64,000 nt of DNA, taken from Acidimicrobiia bacterium (GTDB taxonomy: Bacteria; Actinomycetota; Acidimicrobiia; Acidimicrobiales; CATQHL01). This document shows, piece by piece, positions 27,266-35,467 of the stretch. The first letter of the stretch is position 1, and each line of letters starts with the position of its first letter. The stretch spans positions 1 to 64,000 of the forward strand of contig VXXM01000024.1 of assembly GCA_009835395.1 (NCBI GenBank). The letters run 5' to 3'. The translations under genes and the position numbers were made by a program. The notes beneath the pieces are model-generated. The model was given only the letters and a program-made list of their open reading frames with translations. It was not told the origin of the DNA and made no database searches.

Positions 27266-27293
27266 GAGCAACTCAGCGGCTGCTTAGTTGCTC
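27266..27293. terminator. Inverted repeat between convergent genes, possible terminator
   Basis: GAGCAACT (27266-27273) pairs perfectly with AGTTGCTC (27286-27293); an inner AGC/GCT lengthens the stem. It sits between the plus-strand dehydratase stop and the minus-strand binding-protein stop. No T-run follows on either side, so it could be a bidirectional weak terminator or mRNA-end stabiliser. Confidence 0.5.
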
Positions 27294-27296
27294 CGG

Positions 27297-28766
27297 TTAG
27301 TTGTCCTGGGCCAGGATCCCCGGCGTCTCGGAGACGATGATGTCGACAGCCTCGTCCACGCTGATGTCGCCGGACAGGGCGCCGATCAGCGTCTCGCCGA
27401 ACAGGGCAGAGGCCTCGTTCTCACCAAGGGTGGACGGCGCCTTCTTTCCGAACGACGCCGAAGCCAGCAGGTAGGCGCCGAGCAGCGGGTTCTCCTGTAC
27501 GGCCGGGCTGTCGAAGAGAGCCGGATGACTCGGGATGCTCCCCGCCAGGTTGAGGAAGTTCTCCTGCGCCTCGGCGTCCATGATCGCCAAGCGGGCGAAC
27601 TCGAAGCCGAGATCGGGACTCTCGCCGAAGGCGCCGATGCTGAACCCCTCGCCGGAGACGTACACGCCTCCGTCGCAGGTGGCGCCGGGCATCGGAATGT
27701 TGGCCAGGGTGAAGTCAGCGCCGTTGACGATGGTAGCGAGGTCCCAGTTGCCCGCCGTGGCGAAGACGTACTCGCCCGTCAGGAACTGGCTGACCGCGCC
27801 GGACTGGTCGTAGGTCACCACTTCGGGCGTCATGAGGCCTTCCTCGACCCAGCGCACAGGGCGCTCGATGGCGGCTCGGACCACGGCCTCGTCGCTCATC
27901 GTCCAGTCACCGCACTCGGCGAACACGTACGGCATGCCGGTCCACCAGCCCAGGAGCGGAATGTTGAAGCCTGAGGCGATTCCCTTGTAGCCGGCGTCCA
28001 CAGCCTGCCGCATGATCGCTTCCATGTCGTCCATGGACGTGGGCGGCTCGGCGCCGAGTTCCGCCAGGAGATCGGCGTTGTACCACAACGCAATCAGGTT
28101 GCCGTAGACACGAACCGAGTAGATCTCGTCGCCAACCCGGTTGACGCCCGAGTCAGGCACCTGGTCGGCATCGGCGTACGTTGCCCAGTACGGATCGATC
28201 GGCCGGAGTGCGTTCACCTCGAGGAGCGAAACCTGGTCGGCCCAGTTGTAGAACATGAAGTCCGGCCCGGTCTGGGCTGCGGCCGAGGTGAGCACCTTCC
28301 CGGTGAAGTCCCCGTAGGGGAAGACCTCCACCGAGAGGTTGACGTTGGGGTATGCGGCCCGGAAGCGATCGATGCCCGCGTTTATCGAGTCGAGTGGACC
28401 CTCGTTGTTGAAGTAGTGCCACACAACGAGGTCACCCTCGCGGTCCGACGGGTTGTCCGGTGTTGCCACGCCGGGGGCGTCGTCCGCAGCCGGAGCCGGA
28501 GCAGGGGCGGGAGCCGCATCGTCGGTAGTGTCATCCGCGGCGGGGGCCGGAGCCGGCGCGGGCTCTTCGGCCGGAGCGGGCGCGGGCGCGGGCTCTTCGG
28601 CCGGAGCCGGAGCCGGCGCGGGCTCCTCAGCCGGAGCGGGCGCGGGCGCGGGCGCCTCGGCCGGAGCCGGGGCCGCGTCGTCCGTGTCGTCGCCGCCACA
28701 TGCGCTTGCGATCAGCGTGAGGGCAAACAGGGCTGCGAGCAATCGCAGCGCGGGCCGTCGTTTCAT
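27297..28766 (-). CDS. CUT1-type ABC sugar-binding lipoprotein
   Basis: 489 aa extracellular solute-binding protein, family 1. Signal peptide of about 20 residues with lipobox ASAC, then GGDDTDD and a roughly 80-residue Pro/Ala/Glu linker built of EEPAPAPAPA units, then the binding domain (from about residue 110) with typical FMFYNWADQ, GNLIALWYNADLLAELG and GWWTGMP segments. It binds a sugar or polyol at the cell surface and hands it to the divergent permeases. The linker should act as a spacer through the cell wall. Operator-like sequence lies in the 88-bp gap to the permease genes. Confidence 0.88.
   Translation of the reverse strand: MKRRPALRLLAALFALTLIASACGGDDTDDAAPAPAEAPAPAPAPAEEPAPAPAPAEEPAPAPAPAEEPAPAPAPAADDTTDDAAPAPAPAPAADDAPGVATPDNPSDREGDLVVWHYFNNEGPLDSINAGIDRFRAAYPNVNLSVEVFPYGDFTGKVLTSAAAQTGPDFMFYNWADQVSLLEVNALRPIDPYWATYADADQVPDSGVNRVGDEIYSVRVYGNLIALWYNADLLAELGAEPPTSMDDMEAIMRQAVDAGYKGIASGFNIPLLGWWTGMPYVFAECGDWTMSDEAVVRAAIERPVRWVEEGLMTPEVVTYDQSGAVSQFLTGEYVFATAGNWDLATIVNGADFTLANIPMPGATCDGGVYVSGEGFSIGAFGESPDLGFEFARLAIMDAEAQENFLNLAGSIPSHPALFDSPAVQENPLLGAYLLASASFGKKAPSTLGENEASALFGETLIGALSGDISVDEAVDIIVSETPGILAQDN
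28561..28650. repeat. 30-bp in-frame tandem repeat encoding EEPAPAPAPA units
   Basis: Three consecutive 30-bp units (28561-28590, 28591-28620, 28621-28650) with a fourth diverged one after them and remnants before. They lie inside the binding-protein gene and encode ten-residue units of the Pro/Ala tether. Copies differ mainly at synonymous sites, which points to selection for the peptide. Copy number may vary among strains. Confidence 0.8.
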
Positions 28767-28804
28767 TGCAGGGTCCTCCTCCCGGATGGGCAGTGTGCCA
28801 CCTA

Positions 28805-28829
28805 CTCATATGATAACCTGATGTCAGGT
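28805..28829. promoter_or_regulatory. Putative FCD-regulator operator, site 3
   Basis: CTCATATGAT (28805-28814), identical to 33384-33393, followed by ACCTGA-tg-TCAGGT (28816-28829), a 6-bp-arm inverted repeat. Read in reverse the stretch gives GACATCAGGTTA, close to GTCATACAGGTTA at 36291-36306. It lies between the divergent binding-protein and permease genes, where one operator could control both. Confidence 0.55.
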
Positions 28830-28854
28830 CTTCCGCAAGGGTCCGGAGATTCAC

Positions 28855-29808
28855 TTGGCCGGCGCGACGCACACGGGCTCCAAACTCAGATCGGAGGGAC
28901 GGCTCGCCCGGGCCGCCACGTGGCGAATGCCCCGCCGTCGTGCCCGCCGAGAGACCCTCGCCGGGGCAGCGACACTCCCGGCCCTCGCATTCCTCGCCAT
29001 CTTCGCCCTTTTCCCGCTGTACGAGATGGTCAGCATGGCGTTCGGCGACGTCGGCTTTGCCGAGGTGGTCACCGGTGAGTGGGAGCACACCACCAGCAAC
29101 TTCGCGGACCTTCCCGAAAGCCGCGGATTCCTGGATGCTCTCGAGAACACGCTCGTGTTCGTCGCAATAGTGGTCGTCGCAAGCATCGCATTCGGCCTCG
29201 CCACGGCGCACGTCATCCGCCTCGAGCGACTCAGCCGGCGCACGCTGCAGACGATGATGGTGTTCGCCTGGGCGCTGCCCCCGATCATCAGCGGAAGCGT
29301 GTGGAAGTTCATCCTGTCCGGCAACGGAGTTGCCAACGCTCTTCTCGGCCTCGTCGGAGTGGATCGCCAGCTCTGGCTCGCCGATCCCGGCAAGTCTCTC
29401 TACTCGGTCGCCTTCGTCACCGCCTGGCAGGCCATTCCCTTCGCCGCGCTGGTGCTGAAGGCCTCACTCCTCGACGTCCCTCCCGAACAGGTCGAGGCCG
29501 CGGCGGTCGATGGAGCGACGAGGCGGCACGTCTTCGTGCACGTCACACTTCCCCATCTCAAGCCTGTGCTGGTGGTCCTCACCGTGCTCATCACGGTGTA
29601 TGCGTTCCGTAGCTTCGACCTCTTGTTCGTGATGACCCAGGGTGGGCCCGGCACCTCATCGACGACTCTGCCGTTCCTTGCCTGGCGAAGGGCGTTCGAG
29701 TTCGGGCACTTCGGCGAGGGTGCCGCGCTGGCGTGCATCTCGTCTGCCTTCATCGTCGCCGCGGCGGCGTACTACTCACGAGTGAGCCGTCGGCTCGACG
29801 AGGGGTAG
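28855..29808 (+). CDS. CUT1-type ABC sugar permease (MalF/UgpA-like)
   Basis: 317 aa from TTG 28855, which has GGAG 6 bp upstream; an in-frame ATG at 28927 lacks a ribosome site. Six membrane helices and the EAA loop VEAAAVDGATRRHVFVHVTLPHLKP near residues 212-236, which docks on the ATPase. It pairs with the permease gene 6 bp downstream to form the channel for the sugar bound by the divergent lipoprotein. No ATP-binding protein of this system is encoded in the window. Confidence 0.86.
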   Translation: MAGATHTGSKLRSEGRLARAATWRMPRRRARRETLAGAATLPALAFLAIFALFPLYEMVSMAFGDVGFAEVVTGEWEHTTSNFADLPESRGFLDALENTLVFVAIVVVASIAFGLATAHVIRLERLSRRTLQTMMVFAWALPPIISGSVWKFILSGNGVANALLGLVGVDRQLWLADPGKSLYSVAFVTAWQAIPFAALVLKASLLDVPPEQVEAAAVDGATRRHVFVHVTLPHLKPVLVVLTVLITVYAFRSFDLLFVMTQGGPGTSSTTLPFLAWRRAFEFGHFGEGAALACISSAFIVAAAAYYSRVSRRLDEG

Positions 29809-29814
29809 ATCACG

Positions 29815-30645
29815 ATGGCCATCGTCGGCTCCGAGCGTCGGTCCCTGGGGAGGTACCTGGTTCTCGGCCTGCTGTTCTTCCTGTACGGCATTCCGATCCT
29901 GTACCTCGTCGTCACGTCGTTCAAGGCCGCCTCGGAGATCCCGGTGACCCCGGCGGCGGTGGTCTTCACGCCGCTGCTGGACTCCGTTCGAGCCGTCTTG
30001 AACGACGCCCTCTGGACCGCGGCGAAGAACTCCGCCTACATCGCGTTCGGTACGGCCATCGTCGTGGTGGGGCTGGCGACGCCCGCCGCGTACGGCCTCG
30101 CACGCATGCGCAGCGGCCGGATCGTGTCGTTCCTTCTCTTCAGCCTGATCGTTCTCCAGATGGTGCCGCAGGCGAACTCGGTGATCCCGCTTCTCCGAGT
30201 CCTCGTGAGGCTCGACCTTCTCGGGAGCAGGCTGGGGATAATTTTCGCGCTCAGCGCGCTGCTCCTGCCTTTCGCGGTGATCATCCTCCGGCCTTTCTTC
30301 GCATCGCTCCCGCCCGAGACCATCGAGGCTGCCCGACTCGATGGCGCCTCGGAACTGGCCATCTTCTATCGAATCGCAATCCCGCTGGCGCGCAATGGCA
30401 TCGCCACCATCGCCGTTCTCGTCTGGATCCTGGGCTGGGGCGAGTTCCTCTACTCGGTCAGCTTCCTCCCGAAGACCGATCTCCTACCGATGTCGGCCCT
30501 GATGAGCCTGCAGGTCTCCTCCGAAGGTGTGCGCTGGGGTCCCTTGATGGCGCTGGCGATGTTCACCGCCCTTCCGATCGTGGCGGTCTTCATCGCCACC
30601 CAGCGGCTGCTGGCCACGGGACTCACGCTCGGGGCGGTGAAGTAG
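29815..30645 (+). CDS. CUT1-type ABC sugar permease (MalG/UgpE-like)
   Basis: 276 aa, six membrane helices, EAA loop IEAARLDGASELAIFYRIAIPLARNG in the expected place about 90 residues from the C terminus. Second channel subunit of the importer. It ends the short plus-strand operon and is convergent with the F420-type oxidoreductase gene. Because the matching ATPase gene is absent here, a shared multitask ATPase elsewhere in the genome is likely, as with MsmK/MsiK in other Gram-positives. Confidence 0.87.
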   Translation: MAIVGSERRSLGRYLVLGLLFFLYGIPILYLVVTSFKAASEIPVTPAAVVFTPLLDSVRAVLNDALWTAAKNSAYIAFGTAIVVVGLATPAAYGLARMRSGRIVSFLLFSLIVLQMVPQANSVIPLLRVLVRLDLLGSRLGIIFALSALLLPFAVIILRPFFASLPPETIEAARLDGASELAIFYRIAIPLARNGIATIAVLVWILGWGEFLYSVSFLPKTDLLPMSALMSLQVSSEGVRWGPLMALAMFTALPIVAVFIATQRLLATGLTLGAVK

Positions 30646-30728
30646 GGAACCGAACCTCGGCGCTCCGGGCGTGGCGACGCCACTGCCGGTTCGTGCGGCG
30701 CACCGCCATTGTCGTTGGAGGTGCCCGC

Positions 30729-31652
30729 TCAGTCGCGCCGCAGCAGCTCCACGACAGGGGCGAACGCCTCGGCGTCGGTGACGACGAAGTGCGATATCCC
30801 GAGTTCGGCTCGGATTCGGCGGACTTTGGCGGCCACCTCTTCGACGCCTCCTGCGAAGACGAAGGGAGAGTCCTGGACTTCCTGGGGTCCGAGCCCCGTG
30901 CGTTCTGCGACAGGTCCGGCGACGGCCTCGAGGGGGGTTCCGACGTGTAGCTCCGTGATGATGATGGACAACTCGATCTGCTGAGCGCGCTGCCCGGCGT
31001 GGTGCTGGAGCCTGGCGATGCGGTCGACGAGCGCCGACCGGTGGTAGCCCGACTGCCGCGGTGTTCCGTCAGGGAGGTGTGCGAGTCCTGTGAACTGGAA
31101 GATGTCCGCGTAGCGTCCGGCCAGTTCCAGCATGCGGTCCCCGGAGCCGCCGAGGAGCAGCGGGATCCGATCGCGGGGCAACTCCACGCCGAGGGTGTCG
31201 GACCTTGCGGCGTCCCCGCCGTCGAGGTCGGCTGCTCCGGGCCGCAGGAGGGGAGCGACCACGGCGAGCGTCTCGCTCAGGATCTCGACACGCCGGCGGC
31301 CAGTGGGGAAGTCGATGCCGAGAGTGTCGTGTTCGGCCTTCGCCCAACCGGCCCCGAGCCCGAGCACCAATCGACCGGAGGTCAGCTGGTCGAGCGTTGC
31401 GGCGGTGCGCGCCAGCAGCCCGGGGTTGTAGAAGCCGGCGTTGAGGACCAGCGGCCCGACCCGGAGATCGGTGGTGGCCTCGGATGCGATGAGCAGCGGG
31501 AGGAACGGGTCCACGGATCCAAAGTGGTCGAAGGTGTAGAACTCGTCGAAACCAGCACTCTCGGCGCGCTGCGCTGCGGCGACGATTGCCTCACGGCCCG
31601 CGGCGGACGCTGCCGCCGCCTGGACGCCGAGGGTGAACGGCCGCGAGGTCAC
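30729..31652 (-). CDS. LLM-class F420-dependent oxidoreductase
   Basis: 307 aa from GTG 31652. Luciferase-like TIM barrel with FDEFYTFDHFGSVDPFLPLLIASEATTDLRVGPLV at the F420-binding end and LTSGRLVLGLGAGWAKAEHD later, the pattern of actinobacterial F420 enzymes rather than FMN luciferases. It probably oxidises or reduces an alcohol or imine of the pathway using cofactor F420. The DhaL-like gene lies 52 bp upstream on the same strand, so it may belong to the same operon. Substrate unknown. Confidence 0.82.
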   Translation of the reverse strand: MTSRPFTLGVQAAAASAAGREAIVAAAQRAESAGFDEFYTFDHFGSVDPFLPLLIASEATTDLRVGPLVLNAGFYNPGLLARTAATLDQLTSGRLVLGLGAGWAKAEHDTLGIDFPTGRRRVEILSETLAVVAPLLRPGAADLDGGDAARSDTLGVELPRDRIPLLLGGSGDRMLELAGRYADIFQFTGLAHLPDGTPRQSGYHRSALVDRIARLQHHAGQRAQQIELSIIITELHVGTPLEAVAGPVAERTGLGPQEVQDSPFVFAGGVEEVAAKVRRIRAELGISHFVVTDAEAFAPVVELLRRD

Positions 31653-31704
31653 GCCACCCTGCCCATCGGGATCGTCGTCTCGTTCGGCACGCGGCGACCC
31701 CGAC

Positions 31705-32313
31705 CTATCTCAGCCCGCACAGGATCTCGCGGAACGCCAGCATGCCGGGGTCGTGGAGACCGATGCTCTTCTCGGCGAACATCCTGGCGCGCCCGACGCG
31801 GTTCGGCCGGTCACGGAAGCGGTCCAACGTGTCTTCGGTGGCGGCCAGTGCCGCCTCGGTCATCGCCGCGGGATCGTCGAGGTCCACAAGTGCGCGGGCG
31901 GTCGCATCGATGGTGTCGAGCACGGTCTTGTCGCCGAGGCTCGCCCCGCCGCGGTCTGCCATCGCCACCACCGCGGCATCGAGGAGGCCGCTGACGGCTG
32001 TCCAGTCCACGGTGCTCTTGCCGCGGCACGCCTTCGCCGCGGTCATGAGGCCCGTGGCGAGGAGGGTCCCGTAACTGGAGCCCCCGCCCTTGGTGAACGC
32101 CCGGGCGCAGGTCATGAGCGCCGCTCCGAGATCGTCGGGCAACTCTCCGGCGACGGCACGAAGCTCGCGGGCGCCTTTGGTCATCGTGATGCCGAGGTCG
32201 CCGTCACCGATCCGGGCATCGGCCTGATTGAGTTCGGCCGCCACCGACTCGAGGTGCGGCGCCAGCCGACCGATGGCCCGGCTCAGCGTCTCGGCCGTGA
32301 GCTGGGTGGTCAT
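31705..32313 (-). CDS. Dihydroxyacetone kinase-type DhaL subunit
   Basis: 202 aa from ATG 32313, overlapping the stop of the DhaK-like gene (ATGA). Nucleotide-binding DhaL fold with the metal-binding Asp cluster in ARIGDGDLGITMTKG, and KGGGSSYGTLLATGLM and GGASLGDKTVLDTID segments that hold the nucleotide. The frame is open far upstream inside DhaK, but that extension is noise. In PTS-type systems DhaL keeps ADP bound and is rephosphorylated by DhaM; no DhaM is present here, so direct use of ATP is likely. Confidence 0.86.
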   Translation of the reverse strand: MTTQLTAETLSRAIGRLAPHLESVAAELNQADARIGDGDLGITMTKGARELRAVAGELPDDLGAALMTCARAFTKGGGSSYGTLLATGLMTAAKACRGKSTVDWTAVSGLLDAAVVAMADRGGASLGDKTVLDTIDATARALVDLDDPAAMTEAALAATEDTLDRFRDRPNRVGRARMFAEKSIGLHDPGMLAFREILCGLR

Positions 32314-33308
32314 ACGCGCCAGAACGCGCACGCCGCGGGTGCCTGCAACAGGGGCGCCAGCTCCTCGTCGAGGTGGCAGAACGTCAACGACACGCCCGTC
32401 ATCTCCATCGAGGTTGCATACCGGCCGACCAGGGGCATGACGATCTCGGCGCCGGCCTCCTCGAGGCGGTTGGCGACGACCCGGTACAGGATGTAGAGCT
32501 CCTCCGGTGGCGTGGCCCCGAGGCTGTTGACGAGTGGCGACACCGGCGCCCCGGCTTCGACCGGCTTGTCGTCGAGGAGCCGGTCGACCATCTCGTTGGC
32601 GATCTCGTCGGCGGTCCGCAGAGCGCCACGCCACATGCCCGGCTCGCCGTGGATACCCATGCCCATCTCCATCTCGTCGTCGCCGATCTCGAAGGTCGGA
32701 ACACCGGCTTGTGGCACGACGCAGGGAGTGAGTGCGGCACCGACCGAGCGGCAGGCGTCGGCGGCCTTCTGCGCCAGCCTGGTGACTTCGGCCAGGTCGG
32801 CGCGGGTGTCGGCGGCGGCTCCGGCGATCTTGAAGGCGTAGACCATCCCGGCGACGCCGCGGCGGCGCTCCGCCTCCTCCGGCGCGGCGCTCGCCACATC
32901 GTCTCGAAGCAGGACCGTGGCGGTGTCGATGTCCTCGAATTCCAGCATTTCGGCGGCCATGTCGAAGTTCATGACATCGCCTCCGTAGTTGCCGTACACG
33001 CTGAGCACGCCCGCACCGCCGTCCGCGGCCCGCATGGCGTCCGCGACCTGATCGACCGACGGTGAGGCGAAGACATCGCCGATGGCGCAGGCGTCGAGCA
33101 GTCCGGGGCCGATGTAGCCCGTGAAGATGGGCAGGTGGCCCGAGCCACCTCCCGAGACGAGTCCCACCTTGCCATCCACCGGGCCATCTGCCCGTGCGAC
33201 CACCCGGCGGTCGTCGCCCACCAACACGTAGTACTGCGGATGCGCCGCGGTGAGCCCTGCGAGCATCTCGTCGACGTATCGATACGGGTCGTTCAGGATC
33301 TTCTTCAC
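32310..33308 (-). CDS. Dihydroxyacetone kinase-type DhaK subunit, variant substrate pocket
   Basis: 332 aa from GTG 33308 with GAGGAGG upstream. The substrate-linking His is H220 in GMGIHGEPGM. The pocket motif usually read as GGGSGHEPAHAG is GGGSGHLPIFTG here (residues 53-64), with the Glu and second His replaced. The same kind of change is seen in DhaK homologues acting on erythrulose-like ketoses, so a C4 or other ketose is a good candidate rather than dihydroxyacetone. Coupled to DhaL. Divergent from the enolase-superfamily gene with an operator-like sequence between. Confidence 0.85.
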   Translation of the reverse strand: MKKILNDPYRYVDEMLAGLTAAHPQYYVLVGDDRRVVARADGPVDGKVGLVSGGGSGHLPIFTGYIGPGLLDACAIGDVFASPSVDQVADAMRAADGGAGVLSVYGNYGGDVMNFDMAAEMLEFEDIDTATVLLRDDVASAAPEEAERRRGVAGMVYAFKIAGAAADTRADLAEVTRLAQKAADACRSVGAALTPCVVPQAGVPTFEIGDDEMEMGMGIHGEPGMWRGALRTADEIANEMVDRLLDDKPVEAGAPVSPLVNSLGATPPEELYILYRVVANRLEEAGAEIVMPLVGRYATSMEMTGVSLTFCHLDEELAPLLQAPAACAFWRV

Positions 33309-33374
33309 GTGTCGCCTCCTCAGACCTCAGGGTGACGGGTCGCGTCGCGTCGAGCCGGCCCCTGCGGTTTCCAC

Positions 33375-33393
33375 CTATCATCTCATATGATCA
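33375..33393. promoter_or_regulatory. Putative FCD-regulator operator, site 4
   Basis: ACCTAT (33375-33380) then ATCTCAT overlapping CTCATATGAT (33384-33393). The 10-mer is identical to 28805-28814 and ATCTCAT recurs at 36200-36206. It lies in the 122-bp gap between the kinase operon and the dehydratase-SDR operon. Confidence 0.5.
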
Positions 33394-33430
33394 GTTGAAC
33401 GGCAACGAAGTCTGGACGGGGTAAAGGGGA

Positions 33431-34657
33431 ATGGAGCCGGCAGAGACCGACCTTGCAATCACCGCGGTCACCACCATCAGGTGTGAGCGGCAACCGAACG
33501 TGCTGTGGGTCCAGTTGACCTGCTCGACGGGAGAGGTCGGGCTCGGCGAGACGTGGTTCGGGGTCGGCCCGGTCGAGACGCACATTCACGACGTCGCCGC
33601 GCCCTACCTGCTCGGTGCTGATCCCGGGTTGATCCGTCGCCACCAGCAGGAACTCATGATGCTGTGGTCGCGCAAGGGCGTCGGTGCCGAGGCCAGAGCG
33701 GCGTCCGCCGTGGAGGTGGCGCTGTGGGACCTCATCGGGAAGGTCCGGGGACTGCCGATCCATCGGATGTTGGGCGGCGCCGGCCGGGATCGGGTGCCCG
33801 TGTACAACACGTGCGTCGGCCCCGGGTACATGAAGACGCCGCTGGCGGTTGGCAACGACCTGTTCTCGCCGCCCGAACCAGGAGGCCGGCACGAGGACAT
33901 GTGGGCGACGCTCGAGGCGCCCGGCGACCTCGCTCGTGACCTGCTGGATTCCGGGATCAGGACCATGAAGATCCTTCCGTTCGACGCCCGGCTGGCCTAC
34001 GGCGACGGCGACATCTTCCGGCTCGAGGATCTGGAACGCGGCCGCCGCATACTCGCGGAGATCCGCGGCGCGGTGGGGAACGCCATGGAGATCGCGATCG
34101 AGTGCCGGGGCCGTTGGAACGTGCCCGCCGCCAAGCGGATGATGGGTGCCATAGCCGAGTTCGAACCGGTCTGGGTCGAGGATCCGATTCGGAACGAGAA
34201 CGCGGCCGCGCTGGCCGAGGTGCGGGCGGCCGGGATCACGCCGATCGCGGCGGGTGAGTCGCTGGGGATCCCCTACCGTCATCTCGAGCTGATCGAGGCC
34301 GGCGCGGCGGACATCGTCCTGACCGACGTGGTCTGGAACGGCGGGATCGGCCCCGCGCGGATGGTGTGCGACCTGGCGTCATTGCACCTGCTGTCGGCGG
34401 GCCTGCACGACTGCACCGGACCCGTCGGCCTGGCCGCAAGCGTGCACCTGGCGCTGCACCACCCCGCCACCTTCGGTCAGGAGATCGTGCGGGCCTATCT
34501 CCACGGGTGGTACGAGGATGTCGCCGCGGGCCTTCCCACGCTGGCCGACGGCGAGATGTCGGTCGCCGACGCGCCGGGACACGGGGTCGAGCTGCGCGGT
34601 GATTTCCTCACCGACGCGGGGACCACGCTGCGAACCACCATCAAGGAGGGCATGTGA
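33431..34657 (+). CDS. Enolase-superfamily sugar-acid dehydratase (galactonate/gluconate dehydratase-like)
   Basis: 408 aa, ATG just after AAAGGGG. K180 in MKILPFD with D185, metal ligands E224, E250 and E276, and the H326-D327 pair in GLHDCTGPVGLAASVHLAL. The KxxPFD and HDCTGPV segments resemble acid-sugar dehydratases of the galactonate/gluconate group. Expected product is a 2-keto-3-deoxy acid. Its last codon overlaps the GTG of the SDR gene, so the two are translationally coupled. It is only distantly related to the dehydratase at 26074-27174. Confidence 0.83.
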   Translation: MEPAETDLAITAVTTIRCERQPNVLWVQLTCSTGEVGLGETWFGVGPVETHIHDVAAPYLLGADPGLIRRHQQELMMLWSRKGVGAEARAASAVEVALWDLIGKVRGLPIHRMLGGAGRDRVPVYNTCVGPGYMKTPLAVGNDLFSPPEPGGRHEDMWATLEAPGDLARDLLDSGIRTMKILPFDARLAYGDGDIFRLEDLERGRRILAEIRGAVGNAMEIAIECRGRWNVPAAKRMMGAIAEFEPVWVEDPIRNENAAALAEVRAAGITPIAAGESLGIPYRHLELIEAGAADIVLTDVVWNGGIGPARMVCDLASLHLLSAGLHDCTGPVGLAASVHLALHHPATFGQEIVRAYLHGWYEDVAAGLPTLADGEMSVADAPGHGVELRGDFLTDAGTTLRTTIKEGM

Positions 34658-35430
34658 CCGACCTGCGACTTGACGGCCAGTCCATCGCCATCACCGGGGC
34701 GTTGGGCGACATCGGCTCCGCGATCGCTCACGAGGTGCTCCGTCTCGGTGCCGACGCCATGATCATCGATCTCGCCGCCGAGGCCGACGCGCAGGGCTTG
34801 CTGGAGCCGTTCCGTGGCCACGGACCCGAGGTTCGCTATGCGCAGGCCGACGTGCGCGACCTTGCGCAGGTCGAGGCGGCCCTGGCCGCTGTGCCGAATC
34901 TGACCGGCGTGGTCGGCAACGCCGGCATCGGCATCATGGCGCCGTTTCTGGACATGACCCCCCGGATCTGGTCCGACCAGATCGACACGAACTTGACCGG
35001 GTGCTTCAACACCGGACTGGCCGCGGCGCGCCGGCTGGCGGGCAAGGGGGGATCAGTGGTCTTCACGAGCAGCTGGATCGGCAGCGTGCCGTGGCCCGGC
35101 ATGGCGGCCTACTGCGCCAGCAAGGGCGGTCTGGAGATGCTGATGAAGGTGATGGCGCGTGATCTTGCCGACCTCGGCATCCGCGTGAACGCGGTGGCGC
35201 CGGGGATCGTGAACGCGGGAGCCGCCCGGAAGGTCGCCGAGGAGAACCCCGAGTTCGCGGCGGTCATGGGCCAGGTGATCCCGCTCGGAGGGCTGGGAGC
35301 TCCCGAGCAGGTGGCACACGCTGTGGCGTTCCTCATGAGCGATGCCAGCACCTACATGACGGGCAGCGTGCTGACGGTGGACGGTGGTTGCTCGCTGTTC
35401 AAGTACGAGGCCGACGACTCGGGGACGTGA
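34654..35430 (+). CDS. Short-chain dehydrogenase/reductase
   Basis: 258 aa, GTG start overlapping the dehydratase stop (GTGA), preceded by AAGGAGGG. SDR motifs: TGALGDIGSA (the Gly pattern is slightly altered), GNAGIG, Ser in TSSWIG, YCASK, and MTGSVLTVDGG. Coupling to an acid-sugar dehydratase suggests it oxidises a hydroxyl of the 2-keto-3-deoxy acid before cleavage, as 2-keto-3-deoxy-L-fuconate dehydrogenase does. The following RraA gene is convergent and could supply the cleaving aldolase. Confidence 0.85.
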   Translation: MTDLRLDGQSIAITGALGDIGSAIAHEVLRLGADAMIIDLAAEADAQGLLEPFRGHGPEVRYAQADVRDLAQVEAALAAVPNLTGVVGNAGIGIMAPFLDMTPRIWSDQIDTNLTGCFNTGLAAARRLAGKGGSVVFTSSWIGSVPWPGMAAYCASKGGLEMLMKVMARDLADLGIRVNAVAPGIVNAGAARKVAEENPEFAAVMGQVIPLGGLGAPEQVAHAVAFLMSDASTYMTGSVLTVDGGCSLFKYEADDSGT

Positions 35431-35467
35431 CCCGCTCGGGCGGCCTCACGCGCCCGGCCCCGGATGC

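Noticed and set aside
28480-28690. Regular repeats suggestive of a CRISPR array
   Set aside because: Contiguous 30-bp units without spacers, in frame within a lipoprotein gene; a coding tether.
31705-33381. DhaL reading frame extended to 558 codons
   Set aside because: The N-terminal 350 codons overlap DhaK in another frame and have no family similarity; the ATG at 32313 overlapping the DhaK stop is the natural start.
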